Source: Samsoniella hepiali
Lineage: Eukaryota; Ascomycota; Sordariomycetes; Hypocreales; Cordycipitaceae
Reading direction: 5' to 3'
DNA length: 64,000 bases
NCBI GenBank assembly: GCA_001455915.2
Contig: LNDK02000066.1
Coordinates: 868,001 to 932,000 of the forward strand
In this document: positions 32,513 through 44,196 of the stretch, piece by piece
How the letters are laid out: every line of letters starts with the position of its first letter
Position numbering within the stretch: position 1 is the first letter of the stretch
Notes under the pieces: generated by a model
Database searches by the model: none
Told to the model about the DNA's origin: nothing
What the model saw: the letters and a program-made list of their open reading frames with translations, nothing else
Translations under genes and position numbers: made by a program

Positions 32513-33663
32513 ATGTCGTACTTTTTCTCCACGCCCGTCGACATTGACGTCGTCCTCGACGCGGCCGACGACCGGTCCATGGTGGACGTCAAGCTCGACA
32601 AGAACCGCCGCGAAAAGGCGCCGCTGTACATGGACGGCGAGTCGGTCAAGGGCGGCGTGACGGTCCGGCCCAAGGACGGCAAGCGCCTCGAGCACACCGG
32701 CATCAAGGTGCAATTCATTGGCACGATAGGTACGTCGTGAGCAGAAGAACCCACCGACCGGCCGACCCGCGTCGCCGTCATCGCGGCAATGCACATGTTG
32801 GCAGCTTGACCGAGTGGCGCGAGATCCCCCGAAAGCTAACAAAGAGGTCGCTTCGCAGAAATGTTCTTCGACCGCGGCAACCACTACGAATTTCTCTCCC
32901 TCAACCAGGAGCTCGCGGCGCCCGGCGAGCTGCAGCACCCGCAGACGTTTGACTTCAACTTCAAAAACGTCGAGAAGCAGTACGAGTCGTACAACGGCAT
33001 CAACGTCAAGCTGCGCTACTTTGTGCGCGTCACCGTCTCCCGCCGCATGGCCGACGTGATTCGCGAAAAGGACATTTGGGTCTACAGCTACCGCATCCCG
33101 CCCGAGATCAACAGCAGCATCAAGATGGACGTTGGCATCGAGGACTGCCTGCACATTGAGTTCGAGTACAGCAAGAGCAAGTACCACCTCAAGGACGTCA
33201 TCGTCGGCCGCATCTACTTCCTCCTCGTCCGCCTCAAGATCAAGCACATGGAGCTGTCCATTATCCGCCGCGAGACCACCGGCGCCGCCCCCAACCAGTA
33301 CAACGAGAGCGAGACCCTCGTCCGTTTCGAAATCATGGACGGTTCGCCGTCGCGCGGCGAGACCATCCCCATCCGCCTCTTCCTCGGCGGCTTCGACCTG
33401 ACGCCCACGTTCCGCGACGTCAACAAGAAGTTCTCCACGAGGTACTACCTCAGCCTAGTCCTCATCGACGAAGGTAAGCCGCCGCCATATACAGCTCTCT
33501 TTGTGACCGTTTACTGACATGTTTGGCAGATGCTCGCCGGTATTTCAAGCAGTCCGAAATTATTCTCTACCGCCAAGCTCCCGATCAGCAAGTCGAGCAG
33601 AATAGTCACGCCCTGGCCGCCCCTCCGCCCGAGAACGCGGCGACCATGGCGGGAGCGGCGTAG
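32513..33663 (+). CDS. VPS26: Retromer subunit VPS26
   Basis: Three exons: 32513-32729, 32859-33473 and 33530-33663, introns 129 and 56 bp; 321 aa. Vps26 is an arrestin-fold part of the retromer core (Vps26-Vps29-Vps35) that returns receptors from endosomes to the Golgi. Conserved segments seen: PVDIDVVLD near the start, EMFFDRGNHYEFLSLNQELAAPGEL, VEKQYESYNGINVKLRYF, KDIWVYSY, the VGIEDCLHIEFEYSKSKYHLKDVI loop, and GETIPIRLFLGGFDLTPT. The tail is short and Ala/Pro-rich. Exon joins restore TIGEMFFDR and LIDEDARRYFKQSE. Confidence 0.96.
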
Positions 33664-34071
33664 ACCCAACTCGGAGATCCGCCTTGCTGTATTTAATGTT
33701 CTCATTGCTAGCCTTTCTTTCTTTCTTCCCCTTTTTCTGAATTCTGCTTGCTTAGCATACGTACTGGCGTTACTGGGGCTACAGGGACAGGGACCGCCTT
33801 GGCAATCTCCATTTTGGACCAATATATCCCTAGATAAAGACATATAAAAACACCATTCACTTCACAAGCCAGTGGACATGAGACTGTACACAAAAAAGGC
33901 GTCGCTTCCCGTCACTTCGAGTGCGCAGGTCGATAAGAAAACTACATATCCAGTGTCAAAACGCAATCCAGAACGAGAAAAAACCAAGCTTGTTAATCTA
34001 CAAAACCACAAGATCCATTATACTTGTTGCCTTCCGTTATTTTGCTCCTCCAAAGTTTCCAATGCATTCCC
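33664..34071. other. Convergent 3' spacer
   Basis: 3' regions of VPS26 (+) and the nucleoporin gene (-). It has a CTTT microsatellite at about 33714-33727. No gene seen. Confidence 0.5.
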
Positions 34072-37000
34072 TCATGCAAGATCCATGACATCATCTGCTA
34101 AAAATCCAAACTGGTTATTTTGAATGGCTGCGATCCTATCCAGCTCGTCCTGGTATTGCTTGCGCACGTCAGCGAGCGAGACGACTGTGCGCTTCTGTGG
34201 CAGCCCCGTGGCGTCATCAGTGGCACCAATAACACCCTCATCAAAGACCCAAGCTTGCTTGGGATCGACGCAACTCAGGGCATTGATGAGCAGCAGGTAC
34301 TGCCTTGTGACCGGAGTATCGAGCACGTCTTCGCCGGTGATCTTGTCAGCCTCGCCTGCGAGCTTCAGCTTCTGGATGCGGTCGAGGAGCACCCACGCGG
34401 CGCCGCGCATGTTCTGGCGCTTGATACGCCACGCATACAGAACTTGGTGGTAGTGCGCGCCGTGCACCACATCGACAGTGTGGCGGCAGCGCTTGGCCAG
34501 GAACTCATCCACCTCTTGCTGCATGCCCGGAAAGGGCAGTGCCACGAGCTCGCTATTGTGACACGTCTCGCACATCTTGTCGACAAGGAGGCGCAGGCTC
34601 GACGAGCGCAGGGCCTGGTCTCTGATGGAGAGGAGTGTGGTGTGGGCAAGCTCAAACTGGCACGTGGCGAGCGCGGCGCTGAACTGGCGCGTGAGCATCT
34701 CAGCCTTGACCGAGCCACCGTCGGGACGTGCGGATGTGAACTGCATTGCAAGGCGTGCAAACTCGACGACGTAGGAGTACGCCTTCTGGCCATCGTATAG
34801 AGCCACAATGTGAGAGTAGTAACGGGGCAGGCCGCTGTTGAGCAACGCCCATTCTGTGTCGTCGAGCAGGCCACTGCTGTGGCGGTCAAGTGCGAGATGT
34901 TGGGTGCCTGAGATTATTAGTACGCATAAAGGCAACATCGCACTGTAGACTTACTCATCCCAACGGCAGCTTTTCTGAAGCAGTGTGCCGCGTTGCTATA
35001 GTCCTTCAAGGCCAGATTGACACGACCCTGAACATATACTGAAAAAGGATCTTCGCCGCAGAATGGGGTAATGGCGCTGGCCAAATCTGCCCGTTGCCTC
35101 TTAATAAGCGAGCACTGGATCAGAGCCGGCGATACTTCAATATCGCTATCCGAGGCACACAGAGAGGCCACCATCTCAGCGATGCTCTTGCTGAGAATCT
35201 CGTCCTTGCTGCTGAAACCAAGTAGGTGGCCAATATTGGCTTCTAGGGCCGTAACGACTTGCGTGTCATCGCCGCTTTTCGTGGGCGAGAGACCCTTGTC
35301 TGGTTTGAACAGAGGCACAGCAAGTTCTGTTTGAGACAAATGTCTCAGCAGCTCTAAGCGGCGCAGAGCGGCGACCAAGCCGCGGAACACATTGCCGACG
35401 TCCACGCGGTGGTGAAGAGCGTCTTCCTCGTTATCAAACTCAAACTCCATATGAACCAGCAGAATAAGTTGGCTAAAGCATACGTTCCACTGCATCGTAA
35501 GGCAATCCTGCGTGGCTGCCATGAGGAGCTTTCGGCCAAACTCAGTAACGGGGTTGTTGAGCTTTCGGCTCCTCATTCCAACAGGAGTTGTGAATAGAGC
35601 GAGAACTTCATTGTACAGGTTGTCTGTCACCATATTAAAGTTTTGACCAAGAACGTCGACGATTTGCGTGCAGTCCTCCTCGGTAATACCTCTCCAGAAC
35701 CCAGCCTTGTCGGAAAAGTACTGAATACGCTCTAGGTCCGTTTTTTGGGACTGTTCGAATAGTTCTGGCCGTAGGGCCGCGTTGCAGAGCTGCAGGTAAC
35801 TGTCTGAGAATCCGTCGACAAATGACAGCGCTGAGTTGATGAGAGCCGCTTCTTGTTGCCTGTCCTGCTCAGGAGTGTTGAGGTTGTGGTAGATGCGTTC
35901 CAAGTCGCTACACTCCCTTACGGCCGAAACGAGATCGGCACAGACAACCCAGGCAATGTCGGACTCGGGATCGAAAGCCAGGCTGATTGCTTCACCGCGT
36001 TGTTTATCCAACTCAATAAGCAGTCTGTAAAAGCGCCGCCATTGACTTTCGCTCGACGACCGAAACTGTTCATAGTCCATGGCACCAGTAGCGCCTCTCT
36101 CCAATGACGCCGCAGCACCTAGCACTGAACAAATAGATTCGGCCAGACCGCGTCCCTTGTTTCCTTCTCTGGACTTGCCAAGGCCGCGCTCATAGATGGA
36201 GAGTGCTACTTCGAGTGTTGCTTTGGTAAACTTTCCGGGCTTGAGAATTAACTGCAGCCACTTTTCCGTGACGCCTTGCGGATCCCAAGGTCCAGATGTT
36301 TCAGCAGTCAGCAAGCCAGTCTCAGAATGAACGCCTTCCCAGCCCCGTTGCCAGACCTGCGACATGTTCGTTCTATCCAAGTCAAGCCGTTGAACTCGGT
36401 AAGTCATGTTGTTCTTCCATAGCGTCCAGAGACTGATGTTGCCATCCTCGGGCGACGTGAGCACAAAGTCGGCCAGGGTCCATATATCCGACGACGAAGG
36501 CGTCTCGGGGATGAGGGTAAGCTTGGGGAAAAGATCCTCGAAGGTAAGCGTATGAGGCCCCTTGGCGACAATTTTCCAAAACTTGAATTCGCCAGGCCCA
36601 ATGGGCGAGTATGTGGCGCATATTCTCTGTCCCGGGCTGCGTCCGACGAGCTGTACCAGGTTGGCTTGGGAAGGATCTAGAGTCCATTTACCAATCTCTT
36701 GAGGCGTTCTATCGGCACCGAGCAAGTCTCCCGTGAATAAGATTTGACCGTCTTGGATGTTCCATATGCGGAGGCGGTGGTCGAGACAAACCGTAATAGC
36801 AAACAGGCAGCCATCCAGTCCCAGAGACGTCACCTGGACCGCAGTGGCAGCACTGTATTCCATATTGGTCCGGCCATATCGGATTGTGTGATTACCCTGG
36901 AAAGGTAGCAGGCTTCGGAGATTTTGCTTCCATCCTTGGACATTGAAAAATGTTTCCTTCCAGACACCACCTGTATCGTGTTAGCTCAACTTGTCCAAAG

Positions 37001-37662
37001 CCTCAACCACTTTCGAACCTGAAAAACATACCCTCGTCAGCTTGGTTTCGGTCCAGACGAATCATGCCACCATCGTTGACCGTTACCAGCAGAGTATTGG
37101 CCGACACGGCCACCATGCGGTGCGGGTACTTGAACCCCAGCCCAGCCGGCGCCTGCACCTTGGCCAGGTCGGACAGGCCCGCGTCGACGGCCGTTCGCTT
37201 TCGAAAGTGGTCGGGCCGCAGCGTAAACGTGTAGAGGTGTGACGAGGTGTCGAGGACAAACAGGCAGAGCGCGTCGTGCTCCTGCGGGTCGGCGAGGGCG
37301 ACGCAGCCCGGCTGGATGGGCACCGCAAAGTGAAAGTCGAGGACGAGCGGCGCGTCGGCGGCCCTGGTGTGCCGGCAGACGTCGGCGGCGCGCACGCTCA
37401 GCAGGTGGCCGTCCTCGAGGACGCGCCAGAGAAAGTTGCGCGGCGTGTCGTGCCACTGGCGGTGGTAGATGGACGTCGCCGTGGCCAGGTGCTTGCGGCG
37501 AAAGGCCGTCTCGTCCTCGGCCGCGCCATCGGTCTTGCTGCCGCGCGAGCTGCTGTAGCCAGACAGCGACGGCACGCGGATCTTGACAATCGACGCCGCG
37601 GCGGGAGGCTCGAGGTTCAAGCGGGTCTCTTTGAAGAGATACTGCGTGTCGCTCGAATCCAT
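34072..37662 (-). CDS. NUP120: Nucleoporin Nup120/Nup160
   Basis: Three exons: 37662-37032, 36970-34955 and 34907-34072, introns 61 and 47 bp; 1160 aa, fitting the family. Nup120 is a scaffold member of the Y-complex (Nup84 complex) of nuclear pores. The N-terminal half is a beta-propeller-like region (residues about 40-500; blades such as GCLFAITVCLDHRLRIWNIQDGQ, and EDGNISLWTLWKNN), followed by an alpha-helical solenoid to the C-terminus. The joined exons restore QADEGGVWKETFF and AVGMSTQHLALDR. The start MDSSDTQYLFKETRLNLEP was preferred over the longer open frame upstream because it begins where conserved character begins. Confidence 0.93.
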
Positions 37663-38181
37663 CTCGCCTCCGGGAGCTCTAGGAGCGCATACGTCGTTCG
37701 TCGCTGTGAGATATGCAGAGGGGAGGGGGGCGGTTCGATGGTTCGCGAGGCCGGCGATGCAGAGCGGTCGGTGATGTGAATTGGCGTTGGCTGGCGCAAA
37801 GCTGTTTTTTTGGAGCTCTGTTGTTGAAGGTTGCTCTCGGGCAGAATTTCGCCAAGCGCACTGGTCGGCGCTGTTTACTGTGGAGCTCAGGTAGCTCGGG
37901 TTACAGTACAGGTAGGTACGTACCACCAGGCGCAATTTATTAGGATAGAGATGAAACCTAAGATTTCACAAAAATGAACTGCATAGATTAGAAATATGAA
38001 TTCTCGCTCCCATTATTAAATCATCAGCAACTCTACAGAAAAGCCCTCCATCATGCAGTCTAACGTGAATCGTCCAAAGACATCTAGAAACATTATCAAG
38101 CCCAAGAAAAGTATAACGGCCAACGCCAGCAAACAATGCAAAATGATAGTAGCACATTATATCAATCGACCAATTCGCCTT
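37663..38181. promoter_or_regulatory. NUP120 promoter and RAD51 3' region
   Basis: Both neighbours are on the minus strand. It contains a perfect 10-bp palindrome GGTACGTACC at 37915-37924. The AT-rich part from 37930 to 38150 is probably the RAD51 3' UTR. No gene seen. Confidence 0.45.
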
Positions 38182-39351
38182 TTAGTCTTTCTCCATATCC
38201 TTGGGAGCCGGGTCGCCAATACCATCCTCACCAATGGCAAACAAGGTATCGCTTTCAGGCAAACAGGGACTGTCGTAAATCTTGGCAATACGCGTCTCTG
38301 CACGACCCTTTTTCAAGCTGATTCTCGTCGTGCTGGCGTGCGCAATAATGTTGCCGCCAATCGGCTTCTTGGGGTCGGGGTTAAACATGGCGCTGGGGCC
38401 GCCGTCCACCTGGGCCACGACCTGGTTCGTGATGACGACAGCCACGCCAAACTCGTCCGCCAAGCGCTGCAGCGTGCGCATAAACTTGGCCAGGTGCGTC
38501 TGACGATTGGACAGCTCGCCGCGGCCGCAGAAATCCGTGCGGTAGAGCGACGTTGCACTATCCACGATGAGGAGGGAGAACCGGGTCTCACACATCATGG
38601 CCGCAGCCTGGTTCAGCAGCTGCAGCTGATGGTCCGAGTTGTAGGCGCGCGCATAGGCGACGTTGTCGAGGACCTCCTCGCCGGAAAGGCCGAAGCGGTT
38701 GGCGACGGCGAGCAGACGGACGGGGCGGAACGTGCCCTCGGTGTCAATGTAGAGACACTTGCCCTCGCCACCGCCCATGTCAAAGGGGAGTTGGCAGGTC
38801 ACGGCGAGGGTGTGGCAAATCTGACTCTTTCCGGTACGGAACTCGCCAAACAGCTCGGTGACTGAGCCGGTCTCGATACCACCGGCAAGCAGAGTGTCAA
38901 GGTTCTTGGAGCCGGTGGTGATGGAGATGAGCTCGCTGCGTCGCTGGTGCATTTCTGTCGCGGTGGTAAAGCCCATGGGAACAAGCTTCGAGGCTGGGCA
39001 GTGTTAGCATTGGATATCAACAGCCAATTGTTGCAGAATTTACCTTCACCAAGAATCTTGGTAGCTTTCTGTTCGGAGATGCCTTTTATCTGCTCTAGTG
39101 TTCGGCGCGGGGTATAGGCCACGGCCTCGACAGTGTTGAAGCCACCATCAATGACCAGTTGGATATCTCGCTTCGTCAATCCAGCGATTCCCTATAATTC
39201 GATCGTGAGTAACTTCAAGGCCACCATGACAGCAAACCGTCGCCGTGAGGGGAGGACATACCTCGAGTGCACTGAGGGGAGTGGGAGCACCAGGGCCGCC
39301 ACCCATTTGGCTCTGGTCGCCCATCTGGGCTTCATCGTATTCCTCAGCCAT
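38182..39351 (-). CDS. RAD51: DNA repair recombinase RAD51
   Basis: Three exons: 39351-39262, 39191-39044 and 38993-38182, introns 70 and 50 bp; 349 aa. Rad51 forms filaments on single-stranded DNA and drives strand exchange in homologous recombination. The N-terminal helix-hairpin-helix segment reads GIAGLTKRDIQLVIDGGFNTVEAVAY. Walker A is GEFRTGKS (129-136), Walker B is LLIVDS (220-225); TNQVVAQVDGG and the L2 region PIGGNIIAHAS follow. The polymer-forming Phe motif lies before the core. The protein matches the mitotic Rad51 (fungal uvsC/mei-3) better than Dmc1: it has the longer acidic N-terminus and the MGGGEGKCLYIDTEGTFRP segment; I am fairly but not fully sure of this split. Confidence 0.95.
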
Positions 39352-39922
39352 GTTGCACAGCTATGGATGTGTGGTTTGTATCGCTGACATGCAGAGTCGA
39401 CCGTGAATTGGCCAGACAAGTTTGCCTCTTTGCATTAATCAGCCGTTGTTGTGGGATAACGCGTTGGAACGCGACCAGTCAGGCAACAACGCTAACGGTC
39501 AAACGCCAGATCACGTGAGCCATTCCACCACTATGGTGCTGGGCAACAGCAATACTCATATGAAAAAAACATTAAATACGGCTAAAATGAAGATCTGTCG
39601 AATCAACTGGATCGGTAAGAATGTTGGAGGTACCGGGAACCTTGGCATGTCGCTACTTCTAGTGGTAGTCAGAGGCCAAGCTGGCAGCATTTAGCAGCAA
39701 CTCCCGGTTTTCCTATCATTTACTACATTCACGAGCACAATTTATGAGTAAAAATATTTTTTGTCAAAAGACTTTGTATATTGTTTTCTAAAGCTAGTAT
39801 ACAAGCAGATTATTAATGAGTGTCTAGTGCTGGGTTCCAACGCCAAGGAATGCAGAAAGTGCTGTGCAAGAAATCATGAGAAGCCTTCAACTATCGTAAG
39901 AAATATGTTCTTTAAGGGCGAT
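39352..39922. other. Spacer, RAD51 promoter and hsp30 3' region
   Basis: Both neighbours are on the minus strand. The RAD51 promoter must lie at the left end. AT-rich from about 39700 to 39920. An open frame at 39422-39694 has no coding character. Confidence 0.45.
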
Positions 39923-40497
39923 TTAGTTGATGGAAATGCGGATGGTCTCGTGCTTCTTGGCCTTGGGCACAGAGATGCTCAGGACACCGTCCTGGAAGCC
40001 GGCGGTGACGGCGTCCTGGTCGACGCGGGACGGGAAGCTAAAGGAGCGCGCAAACTCGCCAATGCTGCGCTCGCTGAGCCAGTACTTGGCCTGGTCCGCG
40101 GGCGCGGCGGGTGCGGCCACGGTGGCGGCTTCAGTCTCGGGGGTGGCGGGCGCCGAGTTGGCAGACTCGCTCACGACCTCGAAGCCGTTTTCCTCCTGGA
40201 CGCTGGCGTCGTCCTCGTCGGCGACGGTAGCCTTGTGAGACGGAACAGCGGGCTCCGCCTCCTCGACAGCGGGAGCGGGCGCGGCAGCGGGAGCGGCAGC
40301 TTCATAGGGAGAAGTACCGGCGGTGTAAGTCCTCTCGACCTTGCCGCGGACGACAAGGGTCTGGGGCTCGGTGAACTCGATGCTCACGTCATTCTTGTTG
40401 AGGCCGGGGAGCTCGCCGTGGAGCTCATACGCATCCGCAGTCTCGCGGACGTCAAACTTGGGCTGCCAGTGGGAAACGGTAGCAGGCTTGCGGAAGA

Positions 40498-40528
<31 letters not shown>

Positions 40529-40663
40529 CTTGCAGTGCTTGTTGTTGGTGGTGGAAGCAGACTGGCACTGGCGCGAGTACGAGTCAAAGTCGTCAAGGAG
40601 GCGGAAGAGGGGTGTGAAGGAAGCGTCAGTGTTGTAGACGGTGCGGGGGAAAAAGGCGGCCAT
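39923..40663 (-). CDS. Small heat-shock protein, hsp30-like, with polyglutamine tract
   Basis: Single exon, 246 aa, from the ATG at 40663 (MAAFFPRTVYNTDASFTPLFRLLDDFDSY), which matches the usual start of fungal hsp30 proteins; an in-frame ATG 63 bases upstream is less likely. Small Hsp20 proteins hold unfolded proteins without ATP. The alpha-crystallin domain begins at WQPKFDVRETADAYELHGELPGL and ends with FQDGVLSISVPKAKKHETI. A 90-residue Ala/Pro/Glu-rich insertion divides it after VVRGKVERTYTAG, a known habit of the fungal group. Before the domain is a run of nine Gln encoded by pure CAG codons (plus-strand GCT at about 40498-40526). A TATA box and heat-shock elements lie upstream. Confidence 0.93.
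40498..40526 (-). repeat. Pure CAG trinucleotide repeat in hsp30 gene
   Basis: Nine uninterrupted CAG codons on the coding (minus) strand encode Q9. Pure repeats of this kind can change length between strains. Confidence 0.9.
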
Positions 40664-40822
40664 TTTGTTGGAGTTGTTGTTGGTGTTGCTTCTTGGGACT
40701 CTGCGAGAGACGCGGAAAGTGTGCATATAAGTTGAGGAGGAATAGAAGAGTGTATTGGTGGTTTTGTTTGCTTGTGTGATGAGGAAAAGGGAATTGTGAT
40801 TTCGAGGGGTTCAAGTTGCTTC

Positions 40823-40828
40823 TTTATA
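40823..40828 (-). promoter_or_regulatory. TATA box of the hsp30-like gene
   Basis: The minus strand reads TATAAA here, about 160 bp before the start codon, leaving a leader of about 130 nt, as is common for heat-shock genes. Confidence 0.5.
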
Positions 40829-40886
40829 CTTTAGGAGCAAGTAAAGCCTTGTCTAGGCTGAAGGCGGTATCCGTCATGGTATTGGT

Positions 40887-40894
40887 TTCTAGAA
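40887..40894. promoter_or_regulatory. Partial heat-shock element
   Basis: TTCTAGAA gives two inverted nGAAn units, about 60 bp upstream of the TATA box. Confidence 0.45.
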
Positions 40895-40993
40895 TCGTGT
40901 TGAAGACGCTGGCGACTTACAAAGCGGCTTGTATTTCGAAGCATGCCAGGCAGTGCCAGCAGTGGCCTGTAGCCGCTAGAATCTGGTAGATGG

Positions 40994-41006
40994 TTCTGGA
41001 AGCTTC
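40994..41006. promoter_or_regulatory. Heat-shock element, three perfect units
   Basis: TTC-TG-GAA-GC-TTC is an exact nTTCnnGAAnnTTCn element, the trimer site for Hsf1. It lies about 165 bp upstream of the TATA box of a small heat-shock gene, so heat induction is well supported. Confidence 0.7.
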
Positions 41007-41589
41007 CGCCAAGATCGGTAAGGCGGCGCTAGCCTGCACCAGCCGACGGGCACTGAACGAGCGACAAAGGCGTTCTTCTCGCGGAGGCGTGAGAAAAAAA
41101 ACCTGAGGCTTGGAAAATATACAGTAAGAGTCTGTTAGATCATCACGGACGTGTTTCTCTTGCAGTATCCCAGATGCACATGAGGTACGGCATCGGACGG
41201 CCGCTTATGTACACTGGGGTGACATAAATTCTGTGCGGTTTGATGAATTTGGCCTGGTGTGGAGCGTACTGGACTTTTGTCAGGACACTGTAACCATCCT
41301 CTATCCAAAAGGCACTCTTAGCTTTGAACAGTGCGTGCAGTGGCGTTTAGTGGCATCGCAGCTCTACGCTCCTCTACGAGTGTAGAAAATAGTCTTTTTT
41401 TTATATATAAAAAGACATGGATATATTTATATCAAGAGACTATGCTGAGTATCGACGTTCAGTATAGCTTCTATATAATTTTTAATAAATTAACGATGAA
41501 TCTTTCTTAAAAGAGACAATCATCATTATAGCCCAATCAGTGCTCCTTTCCATTCAGCCATCATTTCTTTGCCTTTCCCTCCTTCAACC

Positions 41590-42654
41590 ATGGATCACGA
41601 GGTCACCGACGATATTAGAGTCGTCCAAATCAACGCCGGCGACGACGAGGGCGTCGACATTACATTCGAATACAGCACCAAGCGAATTACCGTATCGATT
41701 TTTGCCTGTCCCGCGTCCAATGGCGGGGACTGTTGTTCTCCGTTGGGCGCCGCTCCTCCTATGGAGACGCGAATCATACGCCTCCTAAACGAAGCCGTCG
41801 TTGCCGACGACGAAGACTACGAGCACTTGATAGATGAAGTAGTAGATGACCTTGTCCTCGTGGGCGGAGACTCCTTTTCCGAGGCGGCACCGCCAGTGCA
41901 CCAACCACCACCCGCTGCTGGCCAGGATCTGCAGTCGTTGTTGTATCCAGAGGCGTTGCATTTTCGCCTCCAGACAATCAATGGCCAAGCAACAATATTC
42001 CGAATCCGCCCAGACGAAGGAGTCTCGCTGTCCGATGTTCCGCCGGAGCCTCAACCAAGTACGGCCTTTCAGCCTGACGACCAGCTGCCGTGTTATTCTG
42101 CCAGCAATGTTCTCGTCCAGGATATACTTGTCCGTGGTAATGGCATAGTTGGGCGAGTTCAGGTTGGCGGACGAGATATGCTATGCAAGGCGAGAAGAGT
42201 AGGGCTTTCGGATCCCGGCCTAGAACAGGAATTAGCCACGTTGCAGAAACTAGGACAGGCCACTGTACGTGTCGGCGTGCCCATCCGCGTCCCCAGCCTG
42301 CACGGATACATCACACACGCAGACTCTGGCGCAGTCATCGGTCTACTACGGGAATGGGTTCCTTCTAGCTCCTACGGACAAACGTTGCGTGACGTCAACG
42401 TGCCCGCAGTCCCTCTCGCCATCCGGCAGAAGTGGGCAGACCAGATGCGCCAGGCAGTGGCCCATCTGCACAGCATCGGCATCGTCTGGGGCGACGGAAA
42501 GCCGTCCAACGTCATTATCGATCAGCGCGACGACATTCAGCTGATTGACTTTGCCGGTGGGTGGTCGCGAGGGTGGGTGGATGAGCAGCTCGCAGGAACG
42601 GCAGAGGGCGATGATCAAGCTGTCCGAAGAATCATGCAGCTCCTTGGTGTATGA
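41590..42654 (+). CDS. Compact atypical protein kinase-like protein
   Basis: Single exon, 354 aa, from the first in-frame ATG at 41590 (MDHEVTDDIRVVQ). The first 170 residues have no recognised domain and are acidic. From about residue 170 there is a short kinase-like fold: VRGNGIVGRV resembles a glycine loop, MLCKARR gives a candidate ATP-binding Lys, IVWGDGKPSNVIID matches the catalytic loop with HRD changed to WGD but the Asp, Lys and Asn kept, and IQLIDFAGG stands for DFG. The domain stops soon after, so most of the C-lobe helices are missing. Similar short, uncharacterised kinase-like proteins are frequent in filamentous ascomycetes. It may be active, since the three polar catalytic residues are present, but its target is unknown. 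Confidence 0.75.
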   Translation: MDHEVTDDIRVVQINAGDDEGVDITFEYSTKRITVSIFACPASNGGDCCSPLGAAPPMETRIIRLLNEAVVADDEDYEHLIDEVVDDLVLVGGDSFSEAAPPVHQPPPAAGQDLQSLLYPEALHFRLQTINGQATIFRIRPDEGVSLSDVPPEPQPSTAFQPDDQLPCYSASNVLVQDILVRGNGIVGRVQVGGRDMLCKARRVGLSDPGLEQELATLQKLGQATVRVGVPIRVPSLHGYITHADSGAVIGLLREWVPSSSYGQTLRDVNVPAVPLAIRQKWADQMRQAVAHLHSIGIVWGDGKPSNVIIDQRDDIQLIDFAGGWSRGWVDEQLAGTAEGDDQAVRRIMQLLGV

Positions 42655-44196
42655 CGTACGTCGCCCTTTGGTAAGAATAAAAACGGCCCGTCGTAAATGC
42701 AGGAAACTTGTGAGGGGATTGATATTCATTGGGAGAGCCACAGAAAGCAGAGGGCTGGCTGCTACCTAGATGCCAAGTACCAGCTGGCTAGCTAGCTAAT
42801 AGCTTTTATTGGCTGTAAGATACATCTTATTCTTCCATTGTAGAATTCAATCCATAGACTGTCCCAATCTCCTCTTTTGGACCCTAAATGCTGGTATCTG
42901 GCTCGTTTCACACCAGCAAGGAACATCTCATCTGCCTCGTGTACATCAGATGGCCGCGCAGCTGTTGGTCCCTCTCCCTCTCGACAGACAGGTCGGAGGG
43001 AATGATAAAGTAGCATCTAGAGCCTTTCTACATCATCAAGGGCCATATTTTTCTCTTCCCTTGCAGTTATCTCGCATTTTACACGAGCAACCGGCAACCT
43101 GGAAAGCAAGCTTTCAACCCAGCCGCTTACCTAACCAGAACTGTCCCAAACAGGCAATTCCATTTTTTTTATTTTTGGCGGCCCCATGACGTCACAGTGC
43201 GACGGCTCCCACAGTAGGTGGGCAAACCTTGGTCTCTCGACGAAAAAAAAGGTACCATTCTTTGGGTATCGGGGTGTGTCGATTAAGTCTCCCAAGCCCG
43301 ACAAAAGTCTTGGGTTCGTGTTGCCCAAAGGTCGTGGAGTGCGTCATTGTTACGCCTCTCGCAATCGAAAAGGCAACCTTCCTCCCCGTCGCTAGCTTTG
43401 ATCTGCAATCTAGCCAGTACGGCAGCTCGCTGGGCGCTACTACACTGTATATCTTTCCATTTCTTCGGTTTTTTTTTTGCATGGTTCGCCACAGCAAAAA
43501 AGTCTTCAGCCACAGACGCAATCAGCGTGCAATGTAGCAGGGCGTGGTCGCACCACCCTCCACCTCTTCAGCCACACCTTGCCTGACGTCGTCCCATCTT
43601 TACACCTGGGAAGTGCATTCTGGCATCGTCTGACTCAGGCTAATATGCACATCTTATGCTGTACTTTCGTCATCGATTGATTGATCTCCAACGGTTCAAC
43701 GATTTGCAGCCATCGACCGGCAAATTTTCTGCGCTCACGGCTTGTGCTCAGCGCTCAAAGAGGTGCCGGATCCTGCATGCGACAGTATGGTTCACTAGCA
43801 TAGCAAGCGTAATTTGATGGAGTAACGGTTATGCAACGCGGTAGTATTGATTACTTGGTAGCCAAGATAGCATTGAATGCTCTAGTTCCCCCATGCCGGT
43901 TCCTCGCTTCGCCCATGCTATGCTTCTCCCACCAAATTCAATGCGAGTATGTCGACGTGTTGCACGTCGTGGATCGTGTTCGTGATTTAGCATCATTTGT
44001 GATGCATTCTGCGGTTGTATTTGCAGGTATAAATGTTGCAATTCTTTCTTGTTCAGCGTGTTCGTAGTTCAAAGGTATGATGCAAGGGGATCTTCGTATT
44101 CGTAGGTAGGTAGGTGATGTGTCGAAATGCATAGCCTTGCGCGCGGGTCAAGATAATTTGTCGAAAATTGTATCGCTGTCTTCTTAAAACTTTCTT
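42655..44196. other. Convergent spacer of 1.5 kb, no gene seen
   Basis: Lies between the kinase-like gene (+) and the YTH gene (-). Overlapping open frames of 60-126 codons occur on both strands without domains or codon bias. No tRNA-like B box was found. Confidence 0.45.

Larger units (their letters stand above)
40664..41589. promoter_or_regulatory. Divergent promoter region (hsp30 / kinase)
   Basis: The two genes start away from each other. The left half holds the heat-shock promoter elements listed separately. The part from 41380 to 41530 is very AT-rich, with a hairpin-capable inverted repeat GTCTTTTT ... AAAAAGAC at 41392-41416. Confidence 0.5.
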
